A DNA stretch of 64,000 bases. Source: Mesorhizobium opportunistum WSM2075. Its GTDB lineage: Bacteria; Pseudomonadota; Alphaproteobacteria; Rhizobiales; Rhizobiaceae. The position numbers and the translations under genes are program-made. This document shows positions 1 to 8,337 of this stretch, piece after piece. Every line of letters begins with the position of its first letter. Position 1 is the stretch's first letter. Below the pieces are notes generated by a model that ran no database searches, was not told where the DNA came from, and worked only from the letters and a program-made list of their open reading frames with translations. The DNA is taken from the NCBI RefSeq assembly GCF_000176035.2, contig NC_015675.1, positions 6,820,445 to 6,884,444 on the forward strand, in the 5' to 3' direction.

Positions 1-1083
1 TATGTCTACGAGACGGCGCAGGCGGCGGAGGCCCGTTTCAAGGGCGAGGAACCAGGCTTCATCTATTCGCGCTACGCCAATCCGACCGTCGACATGTTCG
101 AAAAGCGCATGTGTGCGCTGGAGGGCGCCGAGGATGCGCGCGCCACGGCGTCGGGCATGGCGGCGGTGACGGCGGCGCTCTTGTGCAGCGTCAAGGCCGG
201 CGACCATATCGTTGCGGCGCGCGCGCTGTTCGGCTCCTGCCGCTGGGTGGTCGAGACGCTGGCGCCGCGATATGGCATCGAAGCGACGCTGGTCGACGGC
301 ACCGACATCGCCAACTGGGAAAAGGCTGTCAAGCCCAACACCAAGCTGTTCTTCCTGGAAAGCCCGACCAACCCGACGCTGGAAGTGGTCGACATATCAG
401 CCGTCGCGGCACTTGCCAATTCAATCGGTGCGCGGCTCGTCGTCGACAATGTCTTCGCCACGCCCCTGCAGCAGAAGCCGCTGCAGCTCGGCGCCCACAT
501 TGTCGTCTATTCGGCCACCAAGCACATCGACGGCCAGGGGCGTTGCCTGGGTGGCGTTATCCTGTCGGACAAGAAGTGGATCGACGAGAACCTGCACGAC
601 TATTTCCGCCACACCGGCCCCAGCCTGTCGCCGTTCAATGCCTGGACGCTGCTGAAGGGACTGGAGACGCTGCCGGTGCGCGTGCGCCAGCAGACGGAAA
701 GCGCCGGCAGGATCGCCGATTTCCTCGCCGGGCAGCCGCAGATCGCCCGCGTCATCTATCCCGGCCGCGCCGACCACCCGCAGGCGGATATCGTCAAGAA
801 GCAGATGTCCGGCGGCTCGACGCTGATCTGCCTCGACGTCAAGGGCGGCAAGCAGGCGGCCTTCGCCTTGCAGAATGCGCTGGACATCGTTCTGATCTCG
901 AACAATCTCGGCGATGCCAAGAGCCTGATCACCCATCCGGCGACGACGACGCACAAGAATTTGAGCGACGAGGCCCGGACCGAACTTGGCATCGGGCCAG
1001 GTACGCTCAGGCTGTCGGTCGGCCTGGAGGATACCGACGACCTTCTGGAAGACATCGCGCAGGCGTTGAGGGCAGCCAAATAG
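1..1083 (+). CDS. metZ: O-succinylhomoserine sulfhydrylase, 5' end outside window
   Basis: PLP enzyme of the Cys/Met metabolism family. It makes homocysteine from O-succinylhomoserine and sulfide in methionine synthesis. The frame is open from base 1 (YVYETAQAAEARFKGEE...), so roughly the first 30 residues lie outside the window. The family PLP motif YSATKHIDGQG is present with the Schiff-base lysine codon at 520-522, and SRYANPTVDMFEKRM matches the substrate/PLP-phosphate loop. The C-terminal NLGDAKSLITHPATTTH block is typical of MetZ/MetB/MetC enzymes. The assignment to MetZ rather than MetB rests on close resemblance to rhizobial MetZ and is a family-level judgement. The stop is TAG at 1081-1083. 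Confidence 0.9.
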   Translation, partial: YVYETAQAAEARFKGEEPGFIYSRYANPTVDMFEKRMCALEGAEDARATASGMAAVTAALLCSVKAGDHIVAARALFGSCRWVVETLAPRYGIEATLVDGTDIANWEKAVKPNTKLFFLESPTNPTLEVVDISAVAALANSIGARLVVDNVFATPLQQKPLQLGAHIVVYSATKHIDGQGRCLGGVILSDKKWIDENLHDYFRHTGPSLSPFNAWTLLKGLETLPVRVRQQTESAGRIADFLAGQPQIARVIYPGRADHPQADIVKKQMSGGSTLICLDVKGGKQAAFALQNALDIVLISNNLGDAKSLITHPATTTHKNLSDEARTELGIGPGTLRLSVGLEDTDDLLEDIAQALRAAK

Positions 1084-1119
1084 GGAAGACAGTCCGGTAG
1101 GTCCGTCGAGCAGGCGCGG

Positions 1120-2271
1120 TCAGGCGCTTGACGGCGTCTCCTCCAGTTCTGCCGCCTTGGTGCGGATGGTCATCGCGTTGCCGCGCCAGTCGACGGCGCC
1201 GCCGAGCCAGCCGCGCGTCCACATCGCCGGCAGGATCAGGTCGCGCACCATGATTGCCGCGACCATGCGCGGCGACAGGTACCAGCCCTTGGACCAGGCC
1301 AGAGCGCACTCCGGAAGATAGAAGGCCGCCAACACGGCAAGCGCGGTCGCCCAGAGGCTGAAGCCGGCGCTCGCCGCCGCGACCAGCGCAAGCGCCAGCG
1401 GCACCACAGCGCCAGTCAGGACTTCGGGCGTGAAGAACAGCGGGAAGGTGACACGGCGCAGGCGCGCCCAGCGGGCCTGGCGCGACCAGATCTCGCCAAG
1501 CCTGCGCCGGCCGAGCGGCTGCTCGAAGGGCGAAGCGACGAGATTGACGCGCAGGCCGAGGCCGTTCACCAGCTTGGTCGCGGCGGCGTCCTCGGCGATC
1601 TCGGCCGCCAGCGCGCGAATGCCGCCGCTGGCATCCAGCATCGGCTTGTTCCACAGCATGCTCTTGCCCTGGGCAAAGCCAAGGCCGAGCGCCTCGCCGG
1701 CATATTGCCAGCGGGCCTGCAGCGTGTTGAGAAAGGCGCATTCGACCTCGGCCCAAAAACCGTCGGGACGCGAGCCGATTGGCGTCGAGCAGACAAGGCC
1801 GGTATCGGCTCGCCACGCCGCCATCAAATGCTGGATGTAGTCCCTGGGCATCAGCACGTTGGAGTCTGCAAGAACGACCCAGTTGTGGCGCGCCGCTTCC
1901 CAGCCCTTGACGCAGTTGTTGAGTTTGGGATTGGCGCTGACGCGGTCGTCCCCGATCAAAAGCCGGGCTGGCACTTTGGGAAACCGGGCAATCGCCCTGT
2001 TTATCAGTTTGACGACCGGATCGTCGGCATGGGCGACGCAGAAGATCAGCTCGTAGCGCGGCCAGTCGAGCGAGAAGGCGCGTTCCAGTGTCTCGTGCGT
2101 GAACGGCTCGACACCACGCGATGGTATGACAATCGACACCGGCTGCGATTTGCCGCCGGGCGGGGCGATCGTGGTTCGCCGCTTCAGCTGTGAAGCGGCA
2201 AGCGAAATGCTGGCGGCGTTTGAGAGAATGAGAGCAGTCGAAAGCGAGGCGGCTATGAGAGTGAGTTCCAT
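1120..2271 (-). CDS. GT21-family membrane glycosyltransferase (ceramide glucosyltransferase-like)
   Basis: 383-residue glycosyltransferase with a GT-A fold. An N-terminal membrane helix ([17 protein letters not shown]) is followed by the catalytic domain: [10 protein letters not shown], the nucleotide-sugar acidic site in [11 protein letters not shown], an acidic EDAAATKLV site, and the RQARW motif matching (Q/R)xxRW of ceramide glucosyltransferases. Two or three hydrophobic segments follow near the C-terminus. Rhizobial GT21 enzymes are known that glycosylate diacylglycerol or ceramide, some of them processive (Pgt), so a membrane glycolipid product is likely but the acceptor cannot be read from sequence. 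I chose the ATG at 2271 because it opens the hydrophobic segment; the frame stays open to 2379. The gene is divergent from apaG. Confidence 0.75.
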   Translation of the reverse strand: MELTLIAASLSTALILSNAASISLAASQLKRRTTIAPPGGKSQPVSIVIPSRGVEPFTHETLERAFSLDWPRYELIFCVAHADDPVVKLINRAIARFPKVPARLLIGDDRVSANPKLNNCVKGWEAARHNWVVLADSNVLMPRDYIQHLMAAWRADTGLVCSTPIGSRPDGFWAEVECAFLNTLQARWQYAGEALGLGFAQGKSMLWNKPMLDASGGIRALAAEIAEDAAATKLVNGLGLRVNLVASPFEQPLGRRRLGEIWSRQARWARLRRVTFPLFFTPEVLTGAVVPLALALVAAASAGFSLWATALAVLAAFYLPECALAWSKGWYLSPRMVAAIMVRDLILPAMWTRGWLGGAVDWRGNAMTIRTKAAELEETPSSA

Positions 2272-2496
2272 CGAGATCTGGTCACTCCAGAAAAGCCGGC
2301 CGTCTTTATGGCCGTTTTCAACAGTTCGACAGAGCGTCGAGTCGCCCGCTTGGCGCACACCACCATTGTCCTGTGTCACTTAAATGACATTCTTTGCCGG
2401 CACCTGCGTTTCAAGACCAGGCGCGACAAGACGCGCACGTTGACCCGGCCGCCGGGAGCGCCGAAAGTTCTGCTGGAGATTGTTTTGGAGCCGCTC

Positions 2497-2889
2497 ATGT
2501 ATCGCGCCGTCACGCGCAACATCGAAGTGCAGGTCAGGCCGTTCTATCTCGAGGACCGCTCGGATCCTTCGGAGAACCGCTATGTCTGGGGCTATCAGAT
2601 AACGATCGACAATCAGTCGGACGAGTTCGTGCAGCTTCTATCGCGTTATTGGCACATCACCGACGGCACCGGCCGGGTCGAGGAAGTGAGTGGGCCGGGC
2701 GTCGTCGGCGACCAGCCTGAACTCAATCCCGGCGACAGCTATCAGTATACGTCCGGCTGCCCGCTCTCGACCCCGTCAGGGATCATGGTCGGCCGCTACA
2801 CGATGCGCAACAAGCGCGGCGAGACCTTCGACATCGCCATCCCGGCATTTTCGCTCGACCTGCCGGGGACCAGGCGGACGGTGAATTAG
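2497..2889 (+). CDS. apaG: ApaG (Co2+/Mg2+ efflux-associated protein)
   Basis: 130-residue ApaG-domain protein, a small all-beta (fibronectin-like) fold. Its biochemical role is poorly defined and has been linked to magnesium/cobalt tolerance. Conserved blocks are [47 protein letters not shown] and [11 protein letters not shown]. The ATG at 2497 is preceded by GGAG at 2487-2490 and gives the usual ApaG length; the longer open frame upstream to 2308 is not needed. Its stop lies on the first bases of a strong hairpin shared with the convergent hslO gene. Proximity to metZ is common in rhizobia. Confidence 0.93.
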   Translation: MYRAVTRNIEVQVRPFYLEDRSDPSENRYVWGYQITIDNQSDEFVQLLSRYWHITDGTGRVEEVSGPGVVGDQPELNPGDSYQYTSGCPLSTPSGIMVGRYTMRNKRGETFDIAIPAFSLDLPGTRRTVN

Positions 2890-2923
2890 CGTCTTTCTCC
2901 CCGTCCTGCGGGGAGAAAGACGC
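2889..2923. terminator. Bidirectional hairpin between apaG and hslO
   Basis: Perfect 15-bp inverted repeat: gcgtctttctccccg at 2889-2903 and its complement at 2909-2923, with a 5-nt loop. It sits between the apaG stop and the hslO stop, which are convergent. A short pyrimidine run (ttccttc) follows on the plus strand. It is probably a shared transcription terminator. Confidence 0.7.
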
Positions 2924-2928
2924 TTCCT

Positions 2929-3960
2929 TCATTGCGCCGCGAATTCCGCCGGGTCGAAGTCATATTGCTTCGAGCAGAACTCGCAGGCGACGTGGATGCC
3001 GCCATCCTCGGTGCTGTCCTTGATCTCCTGCGCGGAGAAGCCCTCGAGGATGCCGCGGATCTTGTCGCGCGAGCATGAGCACTGGTCGGCGACGGGAACG
3101 CCGCCGAAGACGCGCACGCCATGCTCATGGAACAGGCGATAGAGCAGCCGTTCGGCGCCGATCGTCGGATCGATGAGTTCGGTCGGCTCGATGGTGCCGA
3201 GCAGCGCCAGCAATTCCTGCCAGGAATTGTCGGCCGGATCATGGATCTCCTCGCGCGGATCGCCATCGCCGCCGGGCAGGTCCGGAACGCGCATGCGCTC
3301 GGGCGATTGCGGCAGGAACTGCGCCAGGATGCCGCCGGCACGCCACTGCTCGCGCGCGCCGCCAGGGCCGGGCGTCAACAGCTTGGCCACCGAGAGCCTG
3401 ATATCGGTCGGGATCTGTTCCGACTGGCGGAAATAGGTGCGCGCCGCGTCTTCCAGCGTTTCGCCGTCGAGCTGAACGATGCCCTGATAGCGCTGCGTGT
3501 GGGCGCCCTGGTCGATGGTCAGCGCCAGAACGCCGCTGCCGAGCAGCGTCTGCTGCGATGTCTCGCCGACCGCGACCAAAGCCTCGAGCCGATCGGCGTC
3601 GAAGCGCGCATAGGCGCGCAGGGCAGAGGGCGTGGAGAAGTCCGCCACCAGCATGTCGACCGGCCCGTCGGTGCGGGTCTGCAGGATGAACTTGCCCTCG
3701 AACTTGAGCGAAGTGCCGAGCAGCACCGTCAGCACACAGGCTTCCGCCAGCAGGCGGGCGACCGGCTCGGGATAATCGTGGCGGCTCAGGATGGCGTCGA
3801 GCATCGGCCCGAGCTGGACCGTGCGGCCACGCACGTCGAGCGGGCCGACCTCGAAGGGCACGACGTGATCGTCGCCGGCGTAGCCGAACTCGCCGAGTTT
3901 GGGGTGGTGTTCAGTCACTTGATACGTTTCCAACATGACAAAGCTCCGGGGCGCGGCCAT
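2929..3960 (-). CDS. hslO: Hsp33 redox-regulated chaperone
   Basis: Hsp33 is a cytoplasmic holdase activated by oxidation of a C-terminal zinc centre. The N-terminal domain is recognisable (GRTVQLGPMLDAILSRHDYP, LLAEACVLTVLLGTSLKFEG, GVLALTIDQG). The last 80 residues carry the two zinc motifs CSCSRDKIRG and CEFCSKQYDF, i.e. CxC and CxxC. It is the third gene of the minus-strand argD-argF-hslO run, an order common in Rhizobiales. The ATG at 3960 follows GAGAGGA at a short spacing. An alternative ATG at 3936 (MLETYQVTEHH), with GGAG upstream, is equally readable and would shorten the protein by eight residues. Confidence 0.92.
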   Translation of the reverse strand: MAAPRSFVMLETYQVTEHHPKLGEFGYAGDDHVVPFEVGPLDVRGRTVQLGPMLDAILSRHDYPEPVARLLAEACVLTVLLGTSLKFEGKFILQTRTDGPVDMLVADFSTPSALRAYARFDADRLEALVAVGETSQQTLLGSGVLALTIDQGAHTQRYQGIVQLDGETLEDAARTYFRQSEQIPTDIRLSVAKLLTPGPGGAREQWRAGGILAQFLPQSPERMRVPDLPGGDGDPREEIHDPADNSWQELLALLGTIEPTELIDPTIGAERLLYRLFHEHGVRVFGGVPVADQCSCSRDKIRGILEGFSAQEIKDSTEDGGIHVACEFCSKQYDFDPAEFAAQ

Positions 3961-4049
3961 GCCGTCCTCTCGGGAGCATGCGTCCAAACGCGCTTGATTT
4001 GCGTGATGCGGCGCAGATAGGCATCGCGCCCCCGCAGATCAAGCGCCCA

Positions 4050-4134
4050 GACACTTCAAGCACCGAGACACTTCAAGCGCCTAGACACTTCAAGCACCAA
4101 GACACTTCAAGCACCAAGACACCAGGCAAGCACG
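4050..4134. repeat. 17-bp tandem repeat at the argF 3' end
   Basis: The unit gacacttcaagcaccaa recurs with a 17-bp period starting at 4050, 4067, 4084 and 4101, with a degenerate fifth unit at 4118 that lies inside argF coding sequence. The argF stop codon (4107-4109) falls inside the array, so the repeat looks like a local duplication of the argF tail extending into the argF-hslO spacer. Confidence 0.85.
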
Positions 4135-5018
4135 GCCTTCTGGGCGTGGAGCCTGTTCTCGGCCTCGTCGAAGACCACCGAATGCGGGCCGTCGATGACT
4201 TCGTCGGTCACTTCCTCGCCGCGATGAGCAGGCAGGCAGTGCATGAACAATGCGTCGGGCTTCGCCCTGGCCATCAGCTTGGCATTGACCTGATAGGGCG
4301 AGAACACGTTGTGGCCACGGGCGCGGTGCTCCTGCCCCATCGACACCCAGCAATCGGTGACGATGCAGTCGGCCTGGTCGACGGCCTCCTCGGGCGAGCG
4401 GGTGAAGTGCAGCTTGCCGCCATTCGCCTGCGACCAGTCGATATGCTTCTGCGCCGGCTCGCTGCCTTCGGGCACGGCGACGTTGAGGTTGAAGCGAAAC
4501 CGCGCCGACGCCTCGAGCAGCGAATGCAGCACGTTGTTGCCGTCGCCGGTCCAGGCAATGGTCTTGCCGGCAACCGGACCGCGATGCTCCTCGAAGGTCA
4601 TGATGTCGGCCATCAGCTGGCAGGGATGGGTATCGTCGGTCAGCCCGTTGATGACCGGAATGGTGGCGTTCTCGGTCAGCTCCAGCAGCCGTTCGTGCGA
4701 GGTGGTGCGGATCATGATGGCGTCGACATAGCGCGACAGCACCTTGGCGGTGTCGGCGATGGTCTCGGAACGGCCGAGCTGCATCTCGGTGCCGGTCAGC
4801 ATGATGGTCTCGCCGCCAAGCTGGCGCATGCCGACGTCGAAGGACACCCGCGTGCGCGTCGACGGCTTGTCGAAGATCATGGCCAGCACCTTGCCTTCGA
4901 GCGGCTTCGAGCGCTCGCCGGCCTTGAGGCGCTCCTTGCGCGCCACCGCATCGGTCAGCATGAAGCGCAAATCGCCTTCGGAAACGGCGGAAAGATCGGT
5001 GAAGTGGCGAAGTGACAT
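4107..5018 (-). CDS. argF: Ornithine carbamoyltransferase
   Basis: 303-residue anabolic ornithine transcarbamylase, which converts ornithine plus carbamoyl phosphate to citrulline in arginine synthesis. Diagnostic motifs are the carbamoyl-phosphate site [17 protein letters not shown] near the N-terminus, [11 protein letters not shown] in the middle, and the ornithine-side loop [13 protein letters not shown] near the C-terminus. I chose the ATG at 5018 ([10 protein letters not shown]) over the in-frame TTG two codons upstream. It lies 18 bp downstream of argD on the same strand and 146 bp upstream of hslO. Its last codons and stop lie in a 17-bp tandem repeat. Confidence 0.95.
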   Translation of the reverse strand: MSLRHFTDLSAVSEGDLRFMLTDAVARKERLKAGERSKPLEGKVLAMIFDKPSTRTRVSFDVGMRQLGGETIMLTGTEMQLGRSETIADTAKVLSRYVDAIMIRTTSHERLLELTENATIPVINGLTDDTHPCQLMADIMTFEEHRGPVAGKTIAWTGDGNNVLHSLLEASARFRFNLNVAVPEGSEPAQKHIDWSQANGGKLHFTRSPEEAVDQADCIVTDCWVSMGQEHRARGHNVFSPYQVNAKLMARAKPDALFMHCLPAHRGEEVTDEVIDGPHSVVFDEAENRLHAQKAVLAWCLGA

Positions 5019-5036
5019 CGGCAACGGTTCCGGGAT

Positions 5037-6236
5037 TTACTTCGCGGCGGCGGAGGCGATCGCCTCTACCAGGCCCTTGGCGCCGGCGCGGATGCGATCG
5101 AGCGCGTCGTGGATCTCGCTATCGGTGACGGTGAGCGGCGGCAACAGGCGGATGACGTTGTCGCCGGCCGGAACCGCCAGCAGGTGCTGGTCGCGCAATG
5201 CCATGTTCACCTTGGCATTGGGCATTGCGCATTTGAGGCCGAGCATCAGCCCGGTGCCCCTGATGTCCTCGATGACCTCGGGAAATTCGTCGGCAACGGC
5301 GGCAAGTCCCTGCTTTATCAGCAGCGCCTTGCGCTGGACGTCCTCGAGGAAGCCCTCTTCGAGCACCACGTCGAGTACGGCGTTGCCGACCGCCATGGCC
5401 AGCGGGTTGCCGCCGAAGGTGGTGCCATGCACGCCGGCGGTCATGCCGACGGCCGCTTCGTCGGTGGCAAGGCAGGCGCCCATCGGGAAGCCGCCGCCAA
5501 TGCCCTTGGCAATGGCCATGATGTCGGGCGTGACGCCTGACCATTCATGCGCGAACAGCTTGCCGGTGCGGCCGATGCCGCACTGGACCTCGTCATAGAT
5601 CAGCAGCAGGTCGTGCTGGTCGCAAAGCTGGCGCAGCCGCTTCAGCGATTGCACCGGCACCGGGCGGATGCCGCCCTCGCCCTGCACCGGCTCGATCAGG
5701 ATCGCGGCGGTCTCCGGGGTGATCGCCTTTTCGGCGGCATCGATGTCGTCGAAGCCGACCTGGTCGAAGCCTTCGACCTTGGGTCCGAACCCCTCGAGGT
5801 ATTTGTACTGGCCACCGGCCGCGATGGTCGCCAGCGTGCGGCCGTGGAAAGCACCCTCGAAGGTGATGGTGCGGAAGCGCTCGGGATGGCCCTTGACAAA
5901 GTGGTAGCGCCGCGCCGTCTTGATCGCGCATTCCAGCGCCTCGGCGCCGGAGTTGGTGAAGAACACCTTGTCGGCGAAGGTGGCATCGGCCAGCCGCTCG
6001 CCAAGCCGGCTCTGCCCGGGAATCTCGTAAAGATTGGAAACGTGCCAGAGCTTGGCTGCCTGCTCGGTGAGGGCCGCGATCAGGTGCGGATGGCCGTGGC
6101 CAAGCGAATTGACCGCGATGCCGCCGGCGAAATCGAGATATCGCTCGCCCTTGTCGGTAACCAGCCAGGAGCCTTCCCCATGGTCGAAAGCCAGGGGTGC
6201 GCGAGAAAAGGTCTCGAAAAGCGCCGAACCGCTCAT
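5037..6236 (-). CDS. argD: Acetylornithine aminotransferase
   Basis: 399-residue class III PLP aminotransferase. It interconverts N-acetylornithine and N-acetylglutamate semialdehyde, and often acts as succinyldiaminopimelate aminotransferase too. Motifs: [67 protein letters not shown] (PLP aspartate) and the Schiff-base lysine in [13 protein letters not shown]. The ATG at 6236 follows GGAGAAG at good spacing. The frame remains open upstream to 6377, but that part runs through a leader terminator hairpin and is not conserved family sequence. It heads the argD-argF-hslO unit and is divergent from gcrA. Confidence 0.95.
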   Translation of the reverse strand: MSGSALFETFSRAPLAFDHGEGSWLVTDKGERYLDFAGGIAVNSLGHGHPHLIAALTEQAAKLWHVSNLYEIPGQSRLGERLADATFADKVFFTNSGAEALECAIKTARRYHFVKGHPERFRTITFEGAFHGRTLATIAAGGQYKYLEGFGPKVEGFDQVGFDDIDAAEKAITPETAAILIEPVQGEGGIRPVPVQSLKRLRQLCDQHDLLLIYDEVQCGIGRTGKLFAHEWSGVTPDIMAIAKGIGGGFPMGACLATDEAAVGMTAGVHGTTFGGNPLAMAVGNAVLDVVLEEGFLEDVQRKALLIKQGLAAVADEFPEVIEDIRGTGLMLGLKCAMPNAKVNMALRDQHLLAVPAGDNVIRLLPPLTVTDSEIHDALDRIRAGAKGLVEAIASAAAK

Positions 6237-6261
6237 TATATGCTTCTCCGGTGCCGGAAAA

Positions 6262-6315
6262 TCAAAAAAGCCGCCAAAGCGGCGGCCTTTGCGGCTTATC
6301 GTGTTTTTCGGCCAT
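6262..6315 (-). CDS. Possible 17-codon leader peptide upstream of argD
   Basis: A short frame ATG...TGA in the argD leader encodes [17 protein letters not shown]. Its last codons run through the terminator hairpin, and its stop is formed at the end of the T run. It contains two arginine codons (AGG and CGG). No convincing ribosome-binding site is visible before its ATG, so translation is only a hypothesis; chance is a real alternative for a frame this short. Confidence 0.25.
   Translation of the reverse strand: MAEKHDKPQRPPLWRLF
6264..6286 (-). terminator. Intrinsic terminator in the argD leader (possible attenuator)
   Basis: Read on the minus strand: GCCGCC, loop GCTTT, GGCGGC, then six T. 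It ends about 28 nt before the argD ATG. There is no gene upstream on this strand for it to terminate (gcrA is divergent), so it acts on argD's own leader RNA or on a short leader transcript. An alternative pairing CAAAG/CTTTG overlaps it and would be exclusive with the terminator stem. Confidence 0.65.
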
Positions 6316-6592
6316 GAAGTCAACGAAAACGTCGCGTAGTGGCACGCGGCAAGCCCCCTGACTGGACGCCGGCTCATAAGAGAGCGGCAAGTTGGGGAAA
6401 ACCGAAAAAACCGATTCGTGTTGCACTTGGGACTCTTGTCACCGAGTCAGCGCATAGAGTAGTTGTAGTCGAGAAATAACTAGATTTCGTGCGGCGGACC
6501 TAATCACCAGATATATGTGGTGTCTGCCCCAGCAGTGGTGCTGGGTCGGGAGTGGATTCTGATTGCCGCACGGTTAGCAGGAGCGCGGTCTC
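6316..6592. promoter_or_regulatory. argD/gcrA divergent promoter region with four GANTC sites
   Basis: 277-bp non-coding spacer. It contains four GANTC motifs, the CcrM methylation target of alphaproteobacteria: GATTC at 6413-6417, GACTC at 6431-6435, GAGTC at 6444-6448 and GATTC at 6555-6559. The first three fall within 36 bp. No TTAA-N7-TTAA CtrA site was found. A purine-rich GGAG lies just before the gcrA ATG. Confidence 0.6.
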
Positions 6593-7111
6593 ATGAACTG
6601 GACTGACGAGCGGGTCGAACTTCTCAGAAAACTGTGGTCGGAGGGTCTGAGCGCAAGCCAGATTGCTGCGCAGCTCGGAGGGGTCAGCCGCAATGCGGTC
6701 ATCGGCAAGGTGCACCGGCTGAAACTGTCGGGCCGCGGGCGCGCAACTGCGGCGCCGGCACGCCAGAAGAAGACGGCGCAGGGATCGACCGTTCAGAAAT
6801 CGGTGGCGCGGGCTGCAAGCACGTCACGCCACGTCACGACATCGATCGGCGCGACGGCCTTGCAGACCCAGTTCGACGCCGAACCGGTGGCGCGGCACTA
6901 TATCCGGCCGGTCGAGAACGTCGTGGTACCGATCTCACGGCACCTGCAGCTCGTCGAGCTGACCGAGCGCACCTGCAAGTGGCCGAACGGCGATCCGCTT
7001 TCGGAAGACTTCAACTTCTGCGGCAACGAAGCCGCCGAAACCGGCCCTTACTGCAAATACCACGCCCGCGTCGCGTTCCAGCCGGCGGCGGAGCGGAGGC
7101 GCAATCGCTGA
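6593..7111 (+). CDS. gcrA: GcrA cell-cycle regulator
   Basis: 172-residue GcrA. In Caulobacter it associates with sigma70-RNA polymerase and activates promoters carrying methylated GANTC sites. The N-terminal DNA-binding domain is diagnostic (MNWTDERVELLRKLWSEGLS, ASQIAAQLGGVSRNAVIGK, VHRLKLSGRG). A low-complexity linker follows, then a conserved C-terminal domain with CKWPNGDP and FCGNEAAETGPYCKYH (probable sigma-interacting, cysteine-containing). The ATG follows GGAG at 6579-6582. The stop codon is the first element of a 7-bp repeat array. GANTC motifs in its own promoter fit the GcrA/CcrM circuit. Confidence 0.95.
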   Translation: MNWTDERVELLRKLWSEGLSASQIAAQLGGVSRNAVIGKVHRLKLSGRGRATAAPARQKKTAQGSTVQKSVARAASTSRHVTTSIGATALQTQFDAEPVARHYIRPVENVVVPISRHLQLVELTERTCKWPNGDPLSEDFNFCGNEAAETGPYCKYHARVAFQPAAERRRNR

Positions 7112-7229
7112 ATAGCGAATAGCGAATAGCGAATAGCGAATAGCGAATAGCGAATAGGAGCGAACTAGGCTTTAGCGAAGAGGCAAGTCTGTTTTCCCTA
7201 TTCGCTACTCGCTATTCCCTATTCGCTCT
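7109..7229. repeat. 7-bp gaatagc array with inverted counterpart between gcrA and corA
   Basis: From the gcrA stop, gaatagc is repeated about seven times (7110-7158). A complementary block ctattcgct...cgctattccctattcgct lies at 7198-7227. The two blocks can pair as a roughly 25-30 bp hairpin with a loop of about 40 nt. It separates convergent gcrA and corA, so it may act as a terminator; the copy number looks prone to slippage. Confidence 0.8.
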
Positions 7230-7231
7230 CT

Positions 7232-8239
7232 TCACAGCCATCCGTTCTTGCGAAACCGCCAGTACAAGACCGCGCAGATCAGCGCGATGGTGGCCAGTAC
7301 CATCGGGTAGCCATATTCCATCCTCAGTTCCGGCATGTCGGTGAAATTCATGCCGTAGATGCCGGCGAAGGCTGTCGGCACGGCCAGGATGGCCGCCCAT
7401 GAGGCGAGTTTCTTCGAGATCGCCGTTTCCTGGCTCTGACCGACCAGCAGGCTCGCCTCGAAGGCGAACGCCAGCACCTCGCGCAGGCTGTCGATCTTTT
7501 CCTGGACGGTCCGGATGTGGTCGGTCACGTCGCGGAACAGCGGATGCATGGCGGAATGAATCTGCGGCAGGTCGGCGCTGGTCAGCCGGCGGCAGACTTC
7601 CACCAGCGGCAGCGCTGCATTGCGCAGGCGCAAGAGATCGCGGCGCAGCATATAGAGCCGCTCGATGTCGGGGCCGGTCATCGGCTTCAAAAGGACCTTG
7701 TCCTCGATCGCCTCGACCTCGTCCTCGATCTGCTCGAGCACCGGCATGTAATTGTCGACGATGAAATCGAGAATGGCATAGAGGACGAAATCCTCGCCCT
7801 TGGCCAGCGAATGCGGGCAGCTTTCCCAATGCTGGCGCACGGCGGCATAGGATGTCGAAGGCCCGTGCCTGACGCTGACGATGTAGCCCGAGCCGACGAA
7901 CAGATGCGTCTCTCCGAAGGTGACACGTCCTTCGATCAGCTGCGCGGTGCGGGCGACGATGAACAGCGCATCGCCATATTGTTCGATCTTCGGCCGCTGA
8001 TGCGGATGTTCGGCATCCTCGATCGCCAGTTCGTGCAGATGAAATTGCGCCTGGACACGCGACAGAAGCTCCCGGTCGGGTTCAAGCAGCCCAATCCAGA
8101 CGACGTGTCCCGACTTCTTGGCCCACTCGCCGGCTTCCTCGATCGGGATGTCGGCAATGCGACGCCCGGCGGTGTAGACGCCGGAGGCGATGATGCCTGA
8201 CTGCGGCGGCGCGGGCTTGAACTCCCGGACATATTCCAT
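7232..8239 (-). CDS. corA: CorA-family Mg2+/Co2+ channel
   Basis: 335-residue inner-membrane divalent-cation channel of the CorA/MIT superfamily. A long cytoplasmic alpha/beta and helical domain is followed by two C-terminal transmembrane helices, with the signature YGMNFTDMPE between them at residues about 298-307 and a basic C-terminal tail WRFRKNGWL. The ATG at 8239 has a strong GGGAGG. It lies 98 bp downstream of phoU on the same strand and is convergent with gcrA. CorA-family proteins can move Mg2+, Co2+ or Zn2+; sequence alone does not decide. Confidence 0.92.
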   Translation of the reverse strand: MEYVREFKPAPPQSGIIASGVYTAGRRIADIPIEEAGEWAKKSGHVVWIGLLEPDRELLSRVQAQFHLHELAIEDAEHPHQRPKIEQYGDALFIVARTAQLIEGRVTFGETHLFVGSGYIVSVRHGPSTSYAAVRQHWESCPHSLAKGEDFVLYAILDFIVDNYMPVLEQIEDEVEAIEDKVLLKPMTGPDIERLYMLRRDLLRLRNAALPLVEVCRRLTSADLPQIHSAMHPLFRDVTDHIRTVQEKIDSLREVLAFAFEASLLVGQSQETAISKKLASWAAILAVPTAFAGIYGMNFTDMPELRMEYGYPMVLATIALICAVLYWRFRKNGWL

Positions 8240-8337
8240 CGCTGCCTCCCGAAAGCATTGCCTTCACTGGGGAACCAACCAGTCTGGCATCGGGATAGTT
8301 TAGCGCAATATGATCAAGCGTTCGAGAAAAAGTGCAC

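Noticed and set aside
6237..6377. Longer ArgD starting at 6377
   Set aside because: The added residues run through a terminator hairpin; the ATG at 6236 has a good ribosome-binding site and gives the family length.
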